64,000 bases of DNA from Bog-756 sp963745955 (GTDB taxonomy: Bacteria; Actinomycetota; Acidimicrobiia; Acidimicrobiales; RAAP-2): NCBI GenBank assembly GCA_963745955.1, contig CAVUZI010000011.1:868001-932000 (forward strand). Reading direction: 5' to 3'. The translations under genes and the position numbers were made by a program. Shown here piece by piece: positions 1 to 9,288 of the stretch (within the stretch, counting starts at the first letter, position 1; the number at the start of each line of letters is the position of its first letter). The notes under the pieces were generated by a model, which was given only the letters and a program-made list of their open reading frames with translations, ran no database searches and was not told the DNA's origin.

Positions 1-1145
1 GGTGTCAGATCGATCCGGCCGGATCCGACCATGTCCAGGAAGTGGGCGATGCCGTGCTGGCGCACACCTTCGACCTCCTCGATCCCGAAGGCGTTAGAAC
101 CCGTATAGATGATTTCCTTGGAGTACACCGGCGTGTCGTCCCACTTGGCAGCACCGTGCATGCCCAGCTTCACGAGAGTCCCTCGCGCGCGCAGCACGCG
201 ACAGCCGACCTCCAGCGTCTCGGCCGCCCCGATCGTGTCGTAGACCACGTCGATGCCACCTGGAAAGGCCATGGGTAGCCCGTCAGCAGGCTGCAGCACG
301 CCGCCCGACCAGTCCGCGACCCGCTCGATTAGCTCAAGGCGCGTCTCGGGAGGTACGGTCGAAGCACCGAAGGCCTCGGCCAGCCGGCGTTGCGCATCGA
401 ACCGTGCGACCACCATCACCTCGACCGACGGGTGCAATGCCCGCAGGATTGCGACGGCGCACTGGCCGAGCGCGCCGGCACCGTAGACGAGCACCTTGCT
501 TCCCGGCTGTGGAGGATGACGAGTGACGGCATGGAGTGATACTGAAAACGGGTCGGCGATGACGACCTGTTCGTCGCTCAGGTTGTCCGGCACCTTGAAG
601 AGCATCGAGTCGTGCGCCGGCATGAGGTCGGCGAACCCCCCGCTAACGTCGGCGCACATGCCGATATGAATCCCTGGCGCGAATGAGCCCTTCCCAAAGG
701 AGTGGCACTGGCTCAAGTCACCAGCCTCGCACGCCGGGCAGACGGGCGAGACTCCTCGGGTCACGCACGTGAGCCATGGGTTGAGGGCGACACGGTCCCC
801 CGGCTCGAGCCCCTCCGCCTCTGGGCCGACAGCGACCACCTCGGCGATCACCTCGTGGCCCATCACGTGAGGGAAAGAGACGAAACCCTTCATCGGATTC
901 TGCTGTATGCCCGACGCATTGGCCGGGTCGACCAGGCTGGCGTAGTCCAGGAACACCGCCTTGGACTCCGACCCGCAGATCCCTACCAGCCTCGGCCTGG
1001 TCACCACCCAGTCTGGACGGAGGAACCCGGGCTCGTCGATATCGAGGAGGCGGGTCGGCGTCCGAGCGAGCATCCGCAGCAAGCGGTTGTCCGTCTCACC
1101 GATTGGCTGCACCTCCGGCTCCACCCCGTACATAAGCGCTCGCAT
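1..1145 (-). CDS. Zinc-dependent medium-chain alcohol dehydrogenase (3' end outside window)
   Basis: The reading frame runs leftward and is open to the window edge, so the C-terminus is missing; about 381 residues are visible. Catalytic-zinc residues are present (Cys58 in ICGSES, GHE at 96-98). A structural-zinc cysteine set lies at about 127, 136, 139 and 147, and an NAD(P)-binding glycine motif (YGAGALGQC) at about 221-229. These are the marks of the MDR superfamily, which oxidises alcohols or reduces aldehydes. The ATG at 1145 starts the conserved region closely (MRALMYG). The substrate cannot be read. It lies downstream of, and on the same strand as, the serine hydrolase and WS/DGAT, so it may be read with them. 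Confidence 0.85.
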   Translation of the reverse strand, partial: MRALMYGVEPEVQPIGETDNRLLRMLARTPTRLLDIDEPGFLRPDWVVTRPRLVGICGSESKAVFLDYASLVDPANASGIQQNPMKGFVSFPHVMGHEVIAEVVAVGPEAEGLEPGDRVALNPWLTCVTRGVSPVCPACEAGDLSQCHSFGKGSFAPGIHIGMCADVSGGFADLMPAHDSMLFKVPDNLSDEQVVIADPFSVSLHAVTRHPPQPGSKVLVYGAGALGQCAVAILRALHPSVEVMVVARFDAQRRLAEAFGASTVPPETRLELIERVADWSGGVLQPADGLPMAFPGGIDVVYDTIGAAETLEVGCRVLRARGTLVKLGMHGAAKWDDTPVYSKEIIYTGSNAFGIEEVEGVRQHGIAHFLDMVGSGRIDLT

Positions 1146-1227
1146 CGCTGCATCGTAGGGCTCCGCCGGACCGTCGTCCCGGCCGGAGACCTCAGCTCAG
1201 CTGATCAGGCTGAAGCACACGACATCC

Positions 1228-2529
1228 TCAGGCGCCAGCTGCGGCCACCCCACCCGCCCGGTAGGACAGCGACAGGCCGCGTGCCCCCATTCGCACCGGG
1301 TTCCGGTCGAGTCCGTTCGTCAGATAGGCGAACGACAGTCCAGTGGCCGGATCGGCCCACGAGACCTGCCCGCCGGCGCCCATGTGCCCGAACGTGAGCG
1401 GTGAGTTGGTAGAGGCGAAGCCCCGCATCATTGCCGTGTCGGCATTGCCTGCGAGCAGCAGCCCCAATGTGCGGTTCGCCGGTACGCCTGTCATCGGGTC
1501 GACCAGGTCACAGAGGATTTCGGCCGTGCCCGCGGACAGCACTTGGGGTCGCCAGAGTGCGTTCGGGTTGTCCAGCAGCGCCTGGTAGTACATGGCCAGG
1601 TCGGCTGCTCGCCCTACCGCTCCGCCTCCTGGCTGACCCACGGCGCGGACCTCGGGGTCGTTGTGCCGAAGCAGGTCCTTCTCGGAGGTGCCGATCGCCG
1701 ACACGTCCAGGCCGATGGAGCCCCCGAATTCGGTGAGCTCGTCTTGGGACGGGGCGTGACCCACTCCGACCACGTCGAGTACGTCGTCCTGGTCGCCGGG
1801 GGTGGGGCCCAGGCAGAGTGAGTCGAGTCCCAGAGGTGCGAGGAGCGCATCACGGACGAAGGTGCGGAAGTTGGTGCCGGTCACCGACTCGGCGAGCTGG
1901 GCCAGCACCCAGTGCGCAGAGGACGCGTGGTACACAAAACGCGAACCGGGCTCCCACTCGAGCTTCCACGAGGCCAGCTGCTCCATCCGGCGGCGCGGTT
2001 CGACCCAGTCTCCATCGGGCATGCGGGCGCTGGGGAAACCAGCCGTGTGGGTGAGCAAGTGCTCAACCGTCACCTTGCCCTTGCCGTGTTCCGAAAAGGG
2101 TGGCACTACATCCACCACCCGGGTGCCGCGCTCCAGCAGGCCGGCACCGAGCAGCAGCCAAATCGCACCAGCGGTAATCGCCTTCGTGCACGAATAGATG
2201 ATGAACCGGCTGGTGGGCGGCGCGCCGTAGGTGCGGCTGGCCAGGAGTTGACCGCGGCATGCCACCGCTATCTGGCACGCGGGCAGAAGCCCCTCGTCGA
2301 CTTCACGACCGGCCCGCTGAAGGAGGCCGTCCAACCCCTCGGAGTTGATCGGCGCGTCGTGTCGGCTGGCTACGGGGTGGTCTCCTGGGTCGTCCACACG
2401 CTCGATCGGCACGGCCCGATAGTAGATGCGCTGCGTCAGTGACGACGGTGTGACGCCGTCCGGTCGCTCTTCAGCCGGGTATCTGCGTAGGGAGCTTCTG
2501 GTCTTGGGGCCAGGGTGAGGGTGAGGCAA
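1228..2529 (-). CDS. Serine beta-lactamase-family hydrolase/esterase
   Basis: A class C/EstB-type serine hydrolase of about 430 residues. The catalytic SxxK motif is SCTK at about 113-116 of the longest form, a Tyr-containing second motif (YHASS) is near 200, and an HxG element (FGHMGAGG) near the C-terminus fits the third motif. The second motif lacks the usual YxN asparagine, which suggests an esterase or peptidase rather than an antibiotic lactamase. The listed start is a TTG directly after the WS/DGAT stop codon; GTG codons at 2412 and 2398 are plausible shorter starts because the first 40 residues look unlike the family. It probably shares a transcript with the upstream acyltransferase. 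Confidence 0.75.
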   Translation of the reverse strand: MPHPHPGPKTRSSLRRYPAEERPDGVTPSSLTQRIYYRAVPIERVDDPGDHPVASRHDAPINSEGLDGLLQRAGREVDEGLLPACQIAVACRGQLLASRTYGAPPTSRFIIYSCTKAITAGAIWLLLGAGLLERGTRVVDVVPPFSEHGKGKVTVEHLLTHTAGFPSARMPDGDWVEPRRRMEQLASWKLEWEPGSRFVYHASSAHWVLAQLAESVTGTNFRTFVRDALLAPLGLDSLCLGPTPGDQDDVLDVVGVGHAPSQDELTEFGGSIGLDVSAIGTSEKDLLRHNDPEVRAVGQPGGGAVGRAADLAMYYQALLDNPNALWRPQVLSAGTAEILCDLVDPMTGVPANRTLGLLLAGNADTAMMRGFASTNSPLTFGHMGAGGQVSWADPATGLSFAYLTNGLDRNPVRMGARGLSLSYRAGGVAAAGA

Positions 2530-3951
2530 TTACGATGGTGCCGTTCGTGGAACATCCCGAGTCACGGCAGCCTCCAGTTCGGCCAGTGCATCGTGGAGGG
2601 CGTCGATGATCAGCCAGGGGCTTGGGACGCTAGCCGGGCAGGCGAGCAGCGAGACTCCCAGGGCACCGCTGTAGCTCCAGGCGGTGATGTTGAGGCCGAT
2701 GCCCTCGAGTATCGGTCCAACCGAATAGAGGGATTCGACCTCGATGGGGCCGAAGAAGATCCGGTCAGCTGGCCCGACCACGTTGGACAGCACGACGTTG
2801 AGCGGCGGATGTACATGGTCGGCGATGTGCGATCGGCTCCAGGCCTGCACGATGGAGTGGTAGATCTGAGGGGGGACGATGTCGGCCCGCTGAGCCAGCA
2901 GGTCGTGGCCCAGCAACTCACGGACCTCCTTGGCCGCGTGTGCGCCCTCATGGATCTGGTGCAGGCGCTCGAGGGGGTCAGCGACATTCGTGCCGATGGA
3001 GACGTAGAGGTTGTCCACCCGGTTGCCGGACAGTCGGGCGACATCTGGATCGGTGGACACCGGGACGCTCGCCACCAGCGGACGGTCGGGAAGCTCCCCC
3101 CGGCTTTCGAGATACCGACGCAGAGCCCCGCCGCACACAGCCAGGTAGACGTCGTTCAGTGTGGTCTGGGTGGCGCGTCGGATGGCCTTGAACTCGTCGA
3201 GTGGCAGGGTGGTCATGGCAAACACGCGTTCCGAGGTGATCGAGACATTGAACGACGTCCTCGGGATGTGATGGAGCGGAAGTGGGGGTTTGTCCGCGAA
3301 GCTCCGCCGACGGCGTTCGGAGGCGCGGGTCTGGGATACCCACTGCCGAACCAAGTGAGGAAGCCCCTTCCAGCGGGTGAGATGTTGCCGGGCGGACATC
3401 GCCAACAGCTGCTGGTTGGTCGGAATGGGCTCTGGGTGCCATGCGTCTTCGACAGGCTCAAGAGACGGTTCGACGGTCGCGGTCCGCACCGCGTTTAGGA
3501 GGAGCGCCACCGCGGCAGACCCGTCAGCCACGGCATGGTGGATCTTCACCACGACGGCGATCCGCTCGTTGGCCAGACCCTCGACCACCAGCAGCTCCCA
3601 GAGCGGCCGGTCACGAGGCAGCGTGGTGGAGCCGAACCTGGCAACCACGGCGGCGAGCTGGTCTTCGCTCCCCGGGTCCTCGAGCATGCAGCGGGTGAGG
3701 TGCCGGCTCAGCTCGAACTCGGGATCCTCGATCCAGACCGGGTGGCCCAGGCCCCATGGCACGGGGACGACCCGCCGACGGAACGGTGGCAGCCGCACCA
3801 GGAGCTGCGCCAGTACGTCAGTCAGGGACTGGTACGAGAAGCCACCGTCGACTGCCGACACATCGGACACCACCACCTTGATCGTGTGCATGTGGGTGGT
3901 CGGGGTTTCGGAATAGAGGAACTTGGCGTCCAGTCCGGTCATGGCCTCCAC
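2530..3951 (-). CDS. WS/DGAT wax ester synthase/diacylglycerol acyltransferase
   Basis: About 470 residues, the normal length for the bacterial WS/DGAT family, which transfers acyl groups from acyl-CoA to fatty alcohols or diacylglycerol to form storage lipid. The active-site motif HHxxxDG is intact (HHAVADG, about residues 138-144). The N-terminal GLDAKFLYSE and the PLWELLVVEGL block before the motif are typical. The start is either GTG 3951 or ATG 3942, nine bases apart; neither has a clearly better ribosome site. The hydrolase upstream ends four bases before the GTG, so the two are almost certainly co-transcribed. A second, divergent family member lies at 44.7-46.1 kb. Confidence 0.88.
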   Translation of the reverse strand: MEAMTGLDAKFLYSETPTTHMHTIKVVVSDVSAVDGGFSYQSLTDVLAQLLVRLPPFRRRVVPVPWGLGHPVWIEDPEFELSRHLTRCMLEDPGSEDQLAAVVARFGSTTLPRDRPLWELLVVEGLANERIAVVVKIHHAVADGSAAVALLLNAVRTATVEPSLEPVEDAWHPEPIPTNQQLLAMSARQHLTRWKGLPHLVRQWVSQTRASERRRRSFADKPPLPLHHIPRTSFNVSITSERVFAMTTLPLDEFKAIRRATQTTLNDVYLAVCGGALRRYLESRGELPDRPLVASVPVSTDPDVARLSGNRVDNLYVSIGTNVADPLERLHQIHEGAHAAKEVRELLGHDLLAQRADIVPPQIYHSIVQAWSRSHIADHVHPPLNVVLSNVVGPADRIFFGPIEVESLYSVGPILEGIGLNITAWSYSGALGVSLLACPASVPSPWLIIDALHDALAELEAAVTRDVPRTAPS

Positions 3952-3954
3952 GGC

Positions 3955-5286
3955 TCAGCCCGCCATCTTCCCGGGGGCGCCGGTACCGGCGGCCCGGCCG
4001 AGCGATGTCGCCAAGAAGTCAGACACCTGCTTGGACCAGAGGTAGCCGACGTGGTTGCCCGAGTACCACGAGATGCGAGGTTCGCCCCAGTGCTCCCACA
4101 GTCGCTGCGCCTGTTCCGGGGTGGCCAGCCGGTCCCCGTAGCCGGCGAAGATGAACCGTCGATCGAAGGGCACCTTGGCTTCGAACCGCAGCGGGGACAC
4201 CACCCGATAGACGTTCTCGGCCGCACCGCCCATGATGCGGTGCTCGATCGACCGGGCCTGGATGTGGCGGGGGCTGTGTCGATGGAAGAGCGCAGGGAAG
4301 TCCGACACCGGGATGCCGGCGACAACGGCATCCATGTCGTCCTCAATTCCGGCCAGCAGGGCGGCCGTGTAGCCACCCAGGGAAACGCCGTAGAGACTGA
4401 TCGAGGTGGCCCCCTCATCGCGAACCAGCCTGATCAGCCGTCGGATGTCCCAGATGGCCTGGGTCAGCCCGTGGACCGCGTTCATCAGCTCGAAGGAGAG
4501 CAACGGTTCCCCACTTATCAAGGTGACCCGCCGAGGGCCGTGCAAGGGCAGCGCGGGCATGGCCACGTTCATGCCGAGCTCGCCGTGGATCCTGGAGGCC
4601 TCTAGCCCCCGGAAGTCCATGAACGGGAAGCCCATGCAGAACCCGTGGACGGCGATCACCCAGGGACGGGGCCCGCCGGCGTGGCGGAGCACAACCGCCG
4701 AGGCGGTCCGGTTGGGCTCGAATGCCGTCCAGCGTTCACGACCCGGCTCCCCGGCATGGGGCTCAAACCCACTCTCCCAATTCAGTCGTTCGTAGTCGAT
4801 GCCCATCGCCCACCCCCGGCTCCGGGACACATCCCGATCGGAGAGGGCCGGGGGCGTCCGGTGGTAGGAGAAGGGGTCCTGAATCCACCCGTTCCGGGTG
4901 AATAGGGCATCGGCATCGGCCAATTCGGTCGCCACCCGCTTGTAATCCCCAGGGAGCGGGAACCGGCGGGGCGTGAGGGCCACGGCCAAGAGGGCCTCGT
5001 CCATGGCCACCTGAGCGGCCAGGCCGATCGAGAGGTGGGGAGCGGGCAGTGACTCCGAGACCTCGCCCCGGAGCAGCGCAGATCCGACGAAGTGGAGCGT
5101 GCGCGGGATGGCGCGGGTGGCGCGAACGACCGATCGCCGATGGAGGAACCCAGCCAGGGCGCGAAACGACCTGGTGAGAGGCCCCAGCGGTCCCGGCGAC
5201 GCGTCGAACTCCCGACGATCGGCTTCCGAGGGCTCCGGATCGGCCCTCTGTCGGCTGATCGGTGCATCTCGCTCGATCTCACCCAT
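3955..5286 (-). CDS. Alpha/beta hydrolase with large N-terminal extension
   Basis: About 443 residues. The nucleophile elbow is GVSLGG, followed by a late Asp (GYGDRLATP) and a C-terminal His (GNHVGYLW), giving a complete Ser-Asp-His triad of the alpha/beta-hydrolase fold. The oxyanion region looks like VHGFCMGFP. The first 200 residues precede the hydrolase core and are not recognised. ATG 5286 is preceded by AGGGAGGG and fits best; GTG 5307 is an in-frame alternative. It is divergent from the acyl-CoA synthetase across about 115 bp and is read with the WS/DGAT. A lipid-ester substrate is inferred from context only. Confidence 0.8.
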   Translation of the reverse strand: MGEIERDAPISRQRADPEPSEADRREFDASPGPLGPLTRSFRALAGFLHRRSVVRATRAIPRTLHFVGSALLRGEVSESLPAPHLSIGLAAQVAMDEALLAVALTPRRFPLPGDYKRVATELADADALFTRNGWIQDPFSYHRTPPALSDRDVSRSRGWAMGIDYERLNWESGFEPHAGEPGRERWTAFEPNRTASAVVLRHAGGPRPWVIAVHGFCMGFPFMDFRGLEASRIHGELGMNVAMPALPLHGPRRVTLISGEPLLSFELMNAVHGLTQAIWDIRRLIRLVRDEGATSISLYGVSLGGYTAALLAGIEDDMDAVVAGIPVSDFPALFHRHSPRHIQARSIEHRIMGGAAENVYRVVSPLRFEAKVPFDRRFIFAGYGDRLATPEQAQRLWEHWGEPRISWYSGNHVGYLWSKQVSDFLATSLGRAAGTGAPGKMAG

Positions 5287-5402
5287 CGGCCCTCCCTGAT
5301 TCGGCACGCTTTCCGTACGGCAGGCCAGCCACTTGGCATGCTAGGAGCCGGGATAGGGTCGTCGGCAGGGCCAGAAGACCCATTGGCAACCTGGGGACGG
5401 CC

Positions 5403-7022
5403 ATGGAATTCAATCTTGCGGATCTGTTCGAGAGCGTCGTAGACAGCGTGCCGGACCAGACGGCGATGGTCTCGGGAGCCCGTCGGCTGAGCTATTCCCA
5501 GTTGGACCGGCGGGCCAACCGGTTGGCCCACTACCTCGAGACTGCGAGCATCGGTCCTGGTGATCGGTTCGGAGTCCAGCTGGCCAACGGCACCGAGTAC
5601 CTCGAAGTGATGCTGGCCTGCTTCAAGATTCGGGCCGTACCTGTCAACGTCAACTACCGCTACGTGGCCGCGGAACTGGAGTATCTCTATCAGGACGCCG
5701 GATTGGTCGGCCTCGTGTTTCACAGCCGATTCGGGCCGGCGGTGTCCGCCGCCCTGAAAAGCAGGCACGAATGGCGTGCGGTTCTCGAGGTGGGCGACGG
5801 ATCGGACGCTACGGGCTCGTGGGACGAATACGAGTCCGTCCTCGCGGCCCAGTCCGAGGACCGGGGCTTCGGTCCTCGTCGTGCTGACGACCTTTACTGC
5901 GTCTACACCGGGGGCACCACCGGGATGCCCAAAGGAGTGCTCTGGCGACACGAGGGGATTTTCTTCGCAGCCATGGGCGGAGGCGACCCCCTCTCGCTCG
6001 GCAACCATGTCACAGCGCCCGAGGAACTGGCCGAGCGGGTGCTGCGCCCGGGGATCACCGCCCTGGCCATCCCCCCGTTCATGCATGCGGCCGGGCACTG
6101 GCTGGCGTTCTCCACCTTGTTCGGCGGCGGCAAGGTCGTGACCCTTGACCGAGGGGTGTTTGACCCCTTGGCCGTCTGGCGCCTGGTGGAAGAAGAGGGA
6201 GTGAATGCCCTGGTGGTGGTGGGTGACGCCATGGCCCGGCCCCTGCTCGACGAACTGGTCGCTGCGCCGGATAGATATGACCTCTCGTCCCTGATGGCCG
6301 TCGGGTCGGGAGGGGCGGTCCTCTCGCCCTCAACGAAGGCCCAGCTGGCGGGGTTGTTGCCCGGATGCCTAGTCGCTGACCGCTTCGGCTCCTCGGAGAC
6401 GGGCCAAGTCGGTGGGGCGCAGGCCCCCGGCGATCCCTACGGACCACCTCATCTGCAGGTGGACGGCGAGACCGACGTGTTCGACGACGATCTCCGGCCG
6501 GTTGCCCCGGGGTCGGGCGCCATCGGGCACCTCGGTCGGAGTGGACATGTGCCTCTTGGCTACCTCGGGGATCCCACCAGCACCTCACGGACCTTCGTGG
6601 AACGTGAGGGCCGACGATGGGCCCTCCCCGGAGACCTGGCCACGGTGGAGTCCGACGGGACCATCACCGTGCTGGGCCGTGGCTCCCTGTGCGTCAACAC
6701 CGGCGGCGAGAAGGTGTTTCCCGACGAGGTGGAAGCGGTCTTGAAGGACCATCCCAACGTCGCCGACGCCATCGTGGTCGGCGTTCCCGATCTCAACTTC
6801 GGCGAACGGGTCGCTGCTCTCGTCCAGCTGAGGCCTGGGCACCATGTCGACGCCGACGGTCTGGCCCAGCATGCGCGGGAGCGGCTGAGCCCGTACAAGG
6901 TTCCCCGGGAGATCATCGTCGTGGAGGAGATCCGTCGCTCGCCCAGTGGCAAGCCCGACTACCCATGGGCCAAGGAGTTCGCCGAACGTCACCTCGGAAG
7001 GACTTCTGACCCGCGCATCTAG
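5403..7022 (+). CDS. Acyl-CoA synthetase (AMP-forming, FadD-type)
   Basis: A 539-residue ANL-superfamily ligase that activates a carboxylic acid through an acyl-AMP to its CoA thioester. Motifs in order: phosphate-binding YTGGTTGMPKG, substrate/ATP motif FGSSETG, hinge-region LPGDLATV, and the C-terminal catalytic lysine in SPSGKPDYPW. The overall pattern resembles actinobacterial FadD3/FadD19-like enzymes for bulky or sterol-derived acids, but the substrate is not provable here. ATG 5403 aligns with the usual family start; longer upstream extension is out of character. It converges on the acyltransferase with a four-base overlap of the stop codons. Confidence 0.9.
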   Translation: MEFNLADLFESVVDSVPDQTAMVSGARRLSYSQLDRRANRLAHYLETASIGPGDRFGVQLANGTEYLEVMLACFKIRAVPVNVNYRYVAAELEYLYQDAGLVGLVFHSRFGPAVSAALKSRHEWRAVLEVGDGSDATGSWDEYESVLAAQSEDRGFGPRRADDLYCVYTGGTTGMPKGVLWRHEGIFFAAMGGGDPLSLGNHVTAPEELAERVLRPGITALAIPPFMHAAGHWLAFSTLFGGGKVVTLDRGVFDPLAVWRLVEEEGVNALVVVGDAMARPLLDELVAAPDRYDLSSLMAVGSGGAVLSPSTKAQLAGLLPGCLVADRFGSSETGQVGGAQAPGDPYGPPHLQVDGETDVFDDDLRPVAPGSGAIGHLGRSGHVPLGYLGDPTSTSRTFVEREGRRWALPGDLATVESDGTITVLGRGSLCVNTGGEKVFPDEVEAVLKDHPNVADAIVVGVPDLNFGERVAALVQLRPGHHVDADGLAQHARERLSPYKVPREIIVVEEIRRSPSGKPDYPWAKEFAERHLGRTSDPRI

Positions 7023-7849
7023 CCGAGCACAGGGAAGCGCCGCTCACTAGCCAGGCGGTCGAGCACACTCTGCATGGTGGAGGTCAGTTCGTCGTAACAG
7101 CGCCGGACGATCTCGTCGTCTTCCGCCGCATCCGGACCGTACTGCTTCGACCAGTCGATGGGCTCGCACAGTTCCACGGTGATCTTGGCGGGCAGCGGCA
7201 GTGTGGGGATTCCTCCTGGGACGAGCCCGAAGGGCGGGCCGAACACCAGAGGCATCACCTTGATACGGAACATCCGATCGAGGCCAAGTCTCCTGGCCAC
7301 CCACTCCCCTCGAGCCAACACGACCACGGTCTCGTGGGCGCCGATGGAGACCGCGGGGACCACGGGCACCTGGAGCCGCAACGCGAGTCGGACGACACCG
7401 GCTCTCTTGCCGAAGTCGATGTGGTTGCGATCCCACCAGGGACGGAACACCTCGTAGTCGCCGCCGGGGTAGTCGATCAAGATCCCGCCGCCCCGGAGGA
7501 TCCCCTCTGCCCCAGCCGGTGTGGCGTCGATCGCGCCGGACCGCCTCAGCGCCGATCCAACTCCGGGTATCCCCAAGAGGAAAGAGTGGAACAGCGCGTA
7601 GACGGGCTCGTCCGTTCCCCGCTCGCGCCACCACGCGGTCAACAGAACGGGAAGATCCGGTGGCATTTGGCCTCCCGAGTGGTTTCCCACCACGAGGAAC
7701 GGACCTCGTTCGGGCAGCCGGTCGAAACCCCTCACCTCAGAGCGGAAGTAGGAAGCGAAACGCTCGAGTACCGGACGGACCGTACCGAGGAAAGCCACGT
7801 CTCGTGCCGATCCGACCCACGGGTCCGTCCTGTTGGCGCTCGTAACCAC
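7019..7849 (-). CDS. Lysophospholipid/glycerolipid acyltransferase
   Basis: About 276 residues resembling the PlsC/diacylglycerol acyltransferase superfamily. The first conserved block is VVGNHSGGQMPPD, a variant in which the usual HxxxxD spacing is longer, followed by the YPGGDYEVFRPWW block, which takes the place of the PEG motif. These enzymes acylate a lysolipid or diacylglycerol at the membrane. Start choice is uncertain: GTG 7849 opens a sensible N-terminus, and the frame stays open to 7960. It lies convergent with the acyl-CoA synthetase, a logical supplier of its acyl-CoA donor. Confidence 0.78.
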   Translation of the reverse strand: MVTSANRTDPWVGSARDVAFLGTVRPVLERFASYFRSEVRGFDRLPERGPFLVVGNHSGGQMPPDLPVLLTAWWRERGTDEPVYALFHSFLLGIPGVGSALRRSGAIDATPAGAEGILRGGGILIDYPGGDYEVFRPWWDRNHIDFGKRAGVVRLALRLQVPVVPAVSIGAHETVVVLARGEWVARRLGLDRMFRIKVMPLVFGPPFGLVPGGIPTLPLPAKITVELCEPIDWSKQYGPDAAEDDEIVRRCYDELTSTMQSVLDRLASERRFPVLG

Positions 7850-8094
7850 GCACCAACTATGCACCCTTGGCCGGCGCGGAGGCATCGAGGCGGGGTCGCC
7901 AAGGCAGGCGGCCGGAATTTGGGACCTTCGGCCCTGGGTCAGGGAAGGCAGAGCCATCACGGTCGAAGTAGGGGCAGCCGATGAAGGGAGGCGCCATGAA
8001 CCCTCAGGTCGCTGAGCAAAAGGTCGTTACGAACCAGGAAACAAATCAGCCCTTCCCCGGAAGGGCCCGGAGCACCCGGGAGTGCTCGACGGGG

Positions 8095-8142
8095 CCAGCA
8101 TTGGGGCATTCTGAACGTCAGCCAGCATTGGGGCATTTTGAA
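8095..8142. repeat. Pair of 21-bp direct repeats
   Basis: Two near-identical 21-bp units at 8095-8115 and 8122-8142 share the core CAGCATTGGGGCATT and differ at one base. Spaced short direct repeats near one end are typical of IS21-family elements, but no istA or istB gene is present, so at most this is a remnant end. They lie about 80 bp upstream of the dioxygenase start and could instead be regulatory. Confidence 0.5.
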
Positions 8143-8221
8143 ACGACCATCGAGTGGCCATTGCACTATGGGGAGAGCTGGTCTCTGGCACGCCTTTCCC
8201 CCGGATGAGAGGATTCGAGCG

Positions 8222-9091
8222 ATGGATTTGGACTTGCGTCCCATAGCAGGTGCGCTCGGTGCCTTGGTCACTGGCGTGGACCTCACCAAGATCGATAACA
8301 GCGAGCAACTCGACGGGGTTCGTGAGGCGCTGGCACAGTACCTTGTCGTCTTCCTCCCCGACCAGGAGATGGATCTTGACGATCTCGAGCGAGTGACCGA
8401 CCTCCTCGGCGGAAGAGACACCACCCCGTTCGTGACACCGTTGGAGGACCGGCCGTTCGTCATCCGGGTGGTCAAAGAGCCCACCGATCAGCTCAACTTC
8501 GCCAACGCCTGGCACAGCGATCTGAGCTATCTCCCCGAGCCGCCTTCCTACACCTTGCTCCACGCTGCCGAGGTCCCGCCCTTCGGGGGAGACACGATCT
8601 GGTCGAACCAGTATCTGGCCTACGAATCGCTTTCACGGGGCCTTAAAGAGACCCTCGCCGAGCTTCGGGCCGTGCACTCGGCGGGCATGGCGTACGGCAC
8701 GGGCGGACTCTTGGACCAGGTGAAGGACCTCACGTCCATGGCCATCGCTCCCTCACCGGAGGCGTTCAAGGAGCAAAGCCATCCTGCGGTCATCGAGCAT
8801 CCCGTGACCCATCGGGCGGCGTTGTTCGTGAACCCCGTGTATACGACGAGATTCGAAGGCTGGAGTCCCACCGAGTCCCAACCGTTACTCGATTACCTCT
8901 ACCGCCACGCCACCAACGAGAACTTCACATGCCGCTTCCGCTGGGCACCGCACACGCTGGCGATCTGGGACAACCGCTCCACGATGCACAATGCTCTCAA
9001 CGACTACTTGGGTGTGCGCCGAGAGATGTTTCGCACCAGCGTCAAAGGCTCCGCTCCTATGCCTCGCCGCTCTGACGGAGCCGCAGTGTGA
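8222..9091 (+). CDS. TauD/TfdA-family 2-oxoglutarate dioxygenase
   Basis: A 289-residue Fe(II)/2-oxoglutarate dioxygenase. Iron ligands are visible: HxD in WHSDLSY (His98, Asp100) and the distal His in RSTMHNAL (about 255), with an arginine a short way downstream for 2-oxoglutarate. The family hydroxylates taurine, herbicides, alkyl sulfates or related small molecules; the substrate here is unknown. ATG 8222 gives the standard family start (MDLDLRPIAGALGA), and upstream in-frame sequence is repeat-bearing intergenic DNA. It stands alone, about 200 bp ahead of the aminotransferase. Confidence 0.9.
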   Translation: MDLDLRPIAGALGALVTGVDLTKIDNSEQLDGVREALAQYLVVFLPDQEMDLDDLERVTDLLGGRDTTPFVTPLEDRPFVIRVVKEPTDQLNFANAWHSDLSYLPEPPSYTLLHAAEVPPFGGDTIWSNQYLAYESLSRGLKETLAELRAVHSAGMAYGTGGLLDQVKDLTSMAIAPSPEAFKEQSHPAVIEHPVTHRAALFVNPVYTTRFEGWSPTESQPLLDYLYRHATNENFTCRFRWAPHTLAIWDNRSTMHNALNDYLGVRREMFRTSVKGSAPMPRRSDGAAV

Positions 9092-9288
9092 TGGATCGGG
9101 CGCCGATCCCGGACACGAGCTTCGTCGCGATGCCTGAGGGAATGCCCGCTCCCGCCGACGACCGGAAGGTACGCGGCACCTGCCTCGATCGGCGCGATCA
9201 CCTTTTCCTCCATCTTTTCGGTGTGGGTCGGAGGGATTTGGTCGCAGCGGCTAGGCGCTCGCCACGGCCCCGGAGGTAGGGTCGCTCC

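Noticed and set aside
2515..4605. Long plus-strand frames (327 and 356 codons)
   Set aside because: They lie opposite the WS/DGAT and hydrolase genes with intact catalytic motifs; shadows.
7981..8208. 75-codon plus-strand frame before the dioxygenase
   Set aside because: It runs through the 21-bp direct repeats and has no family pattern.
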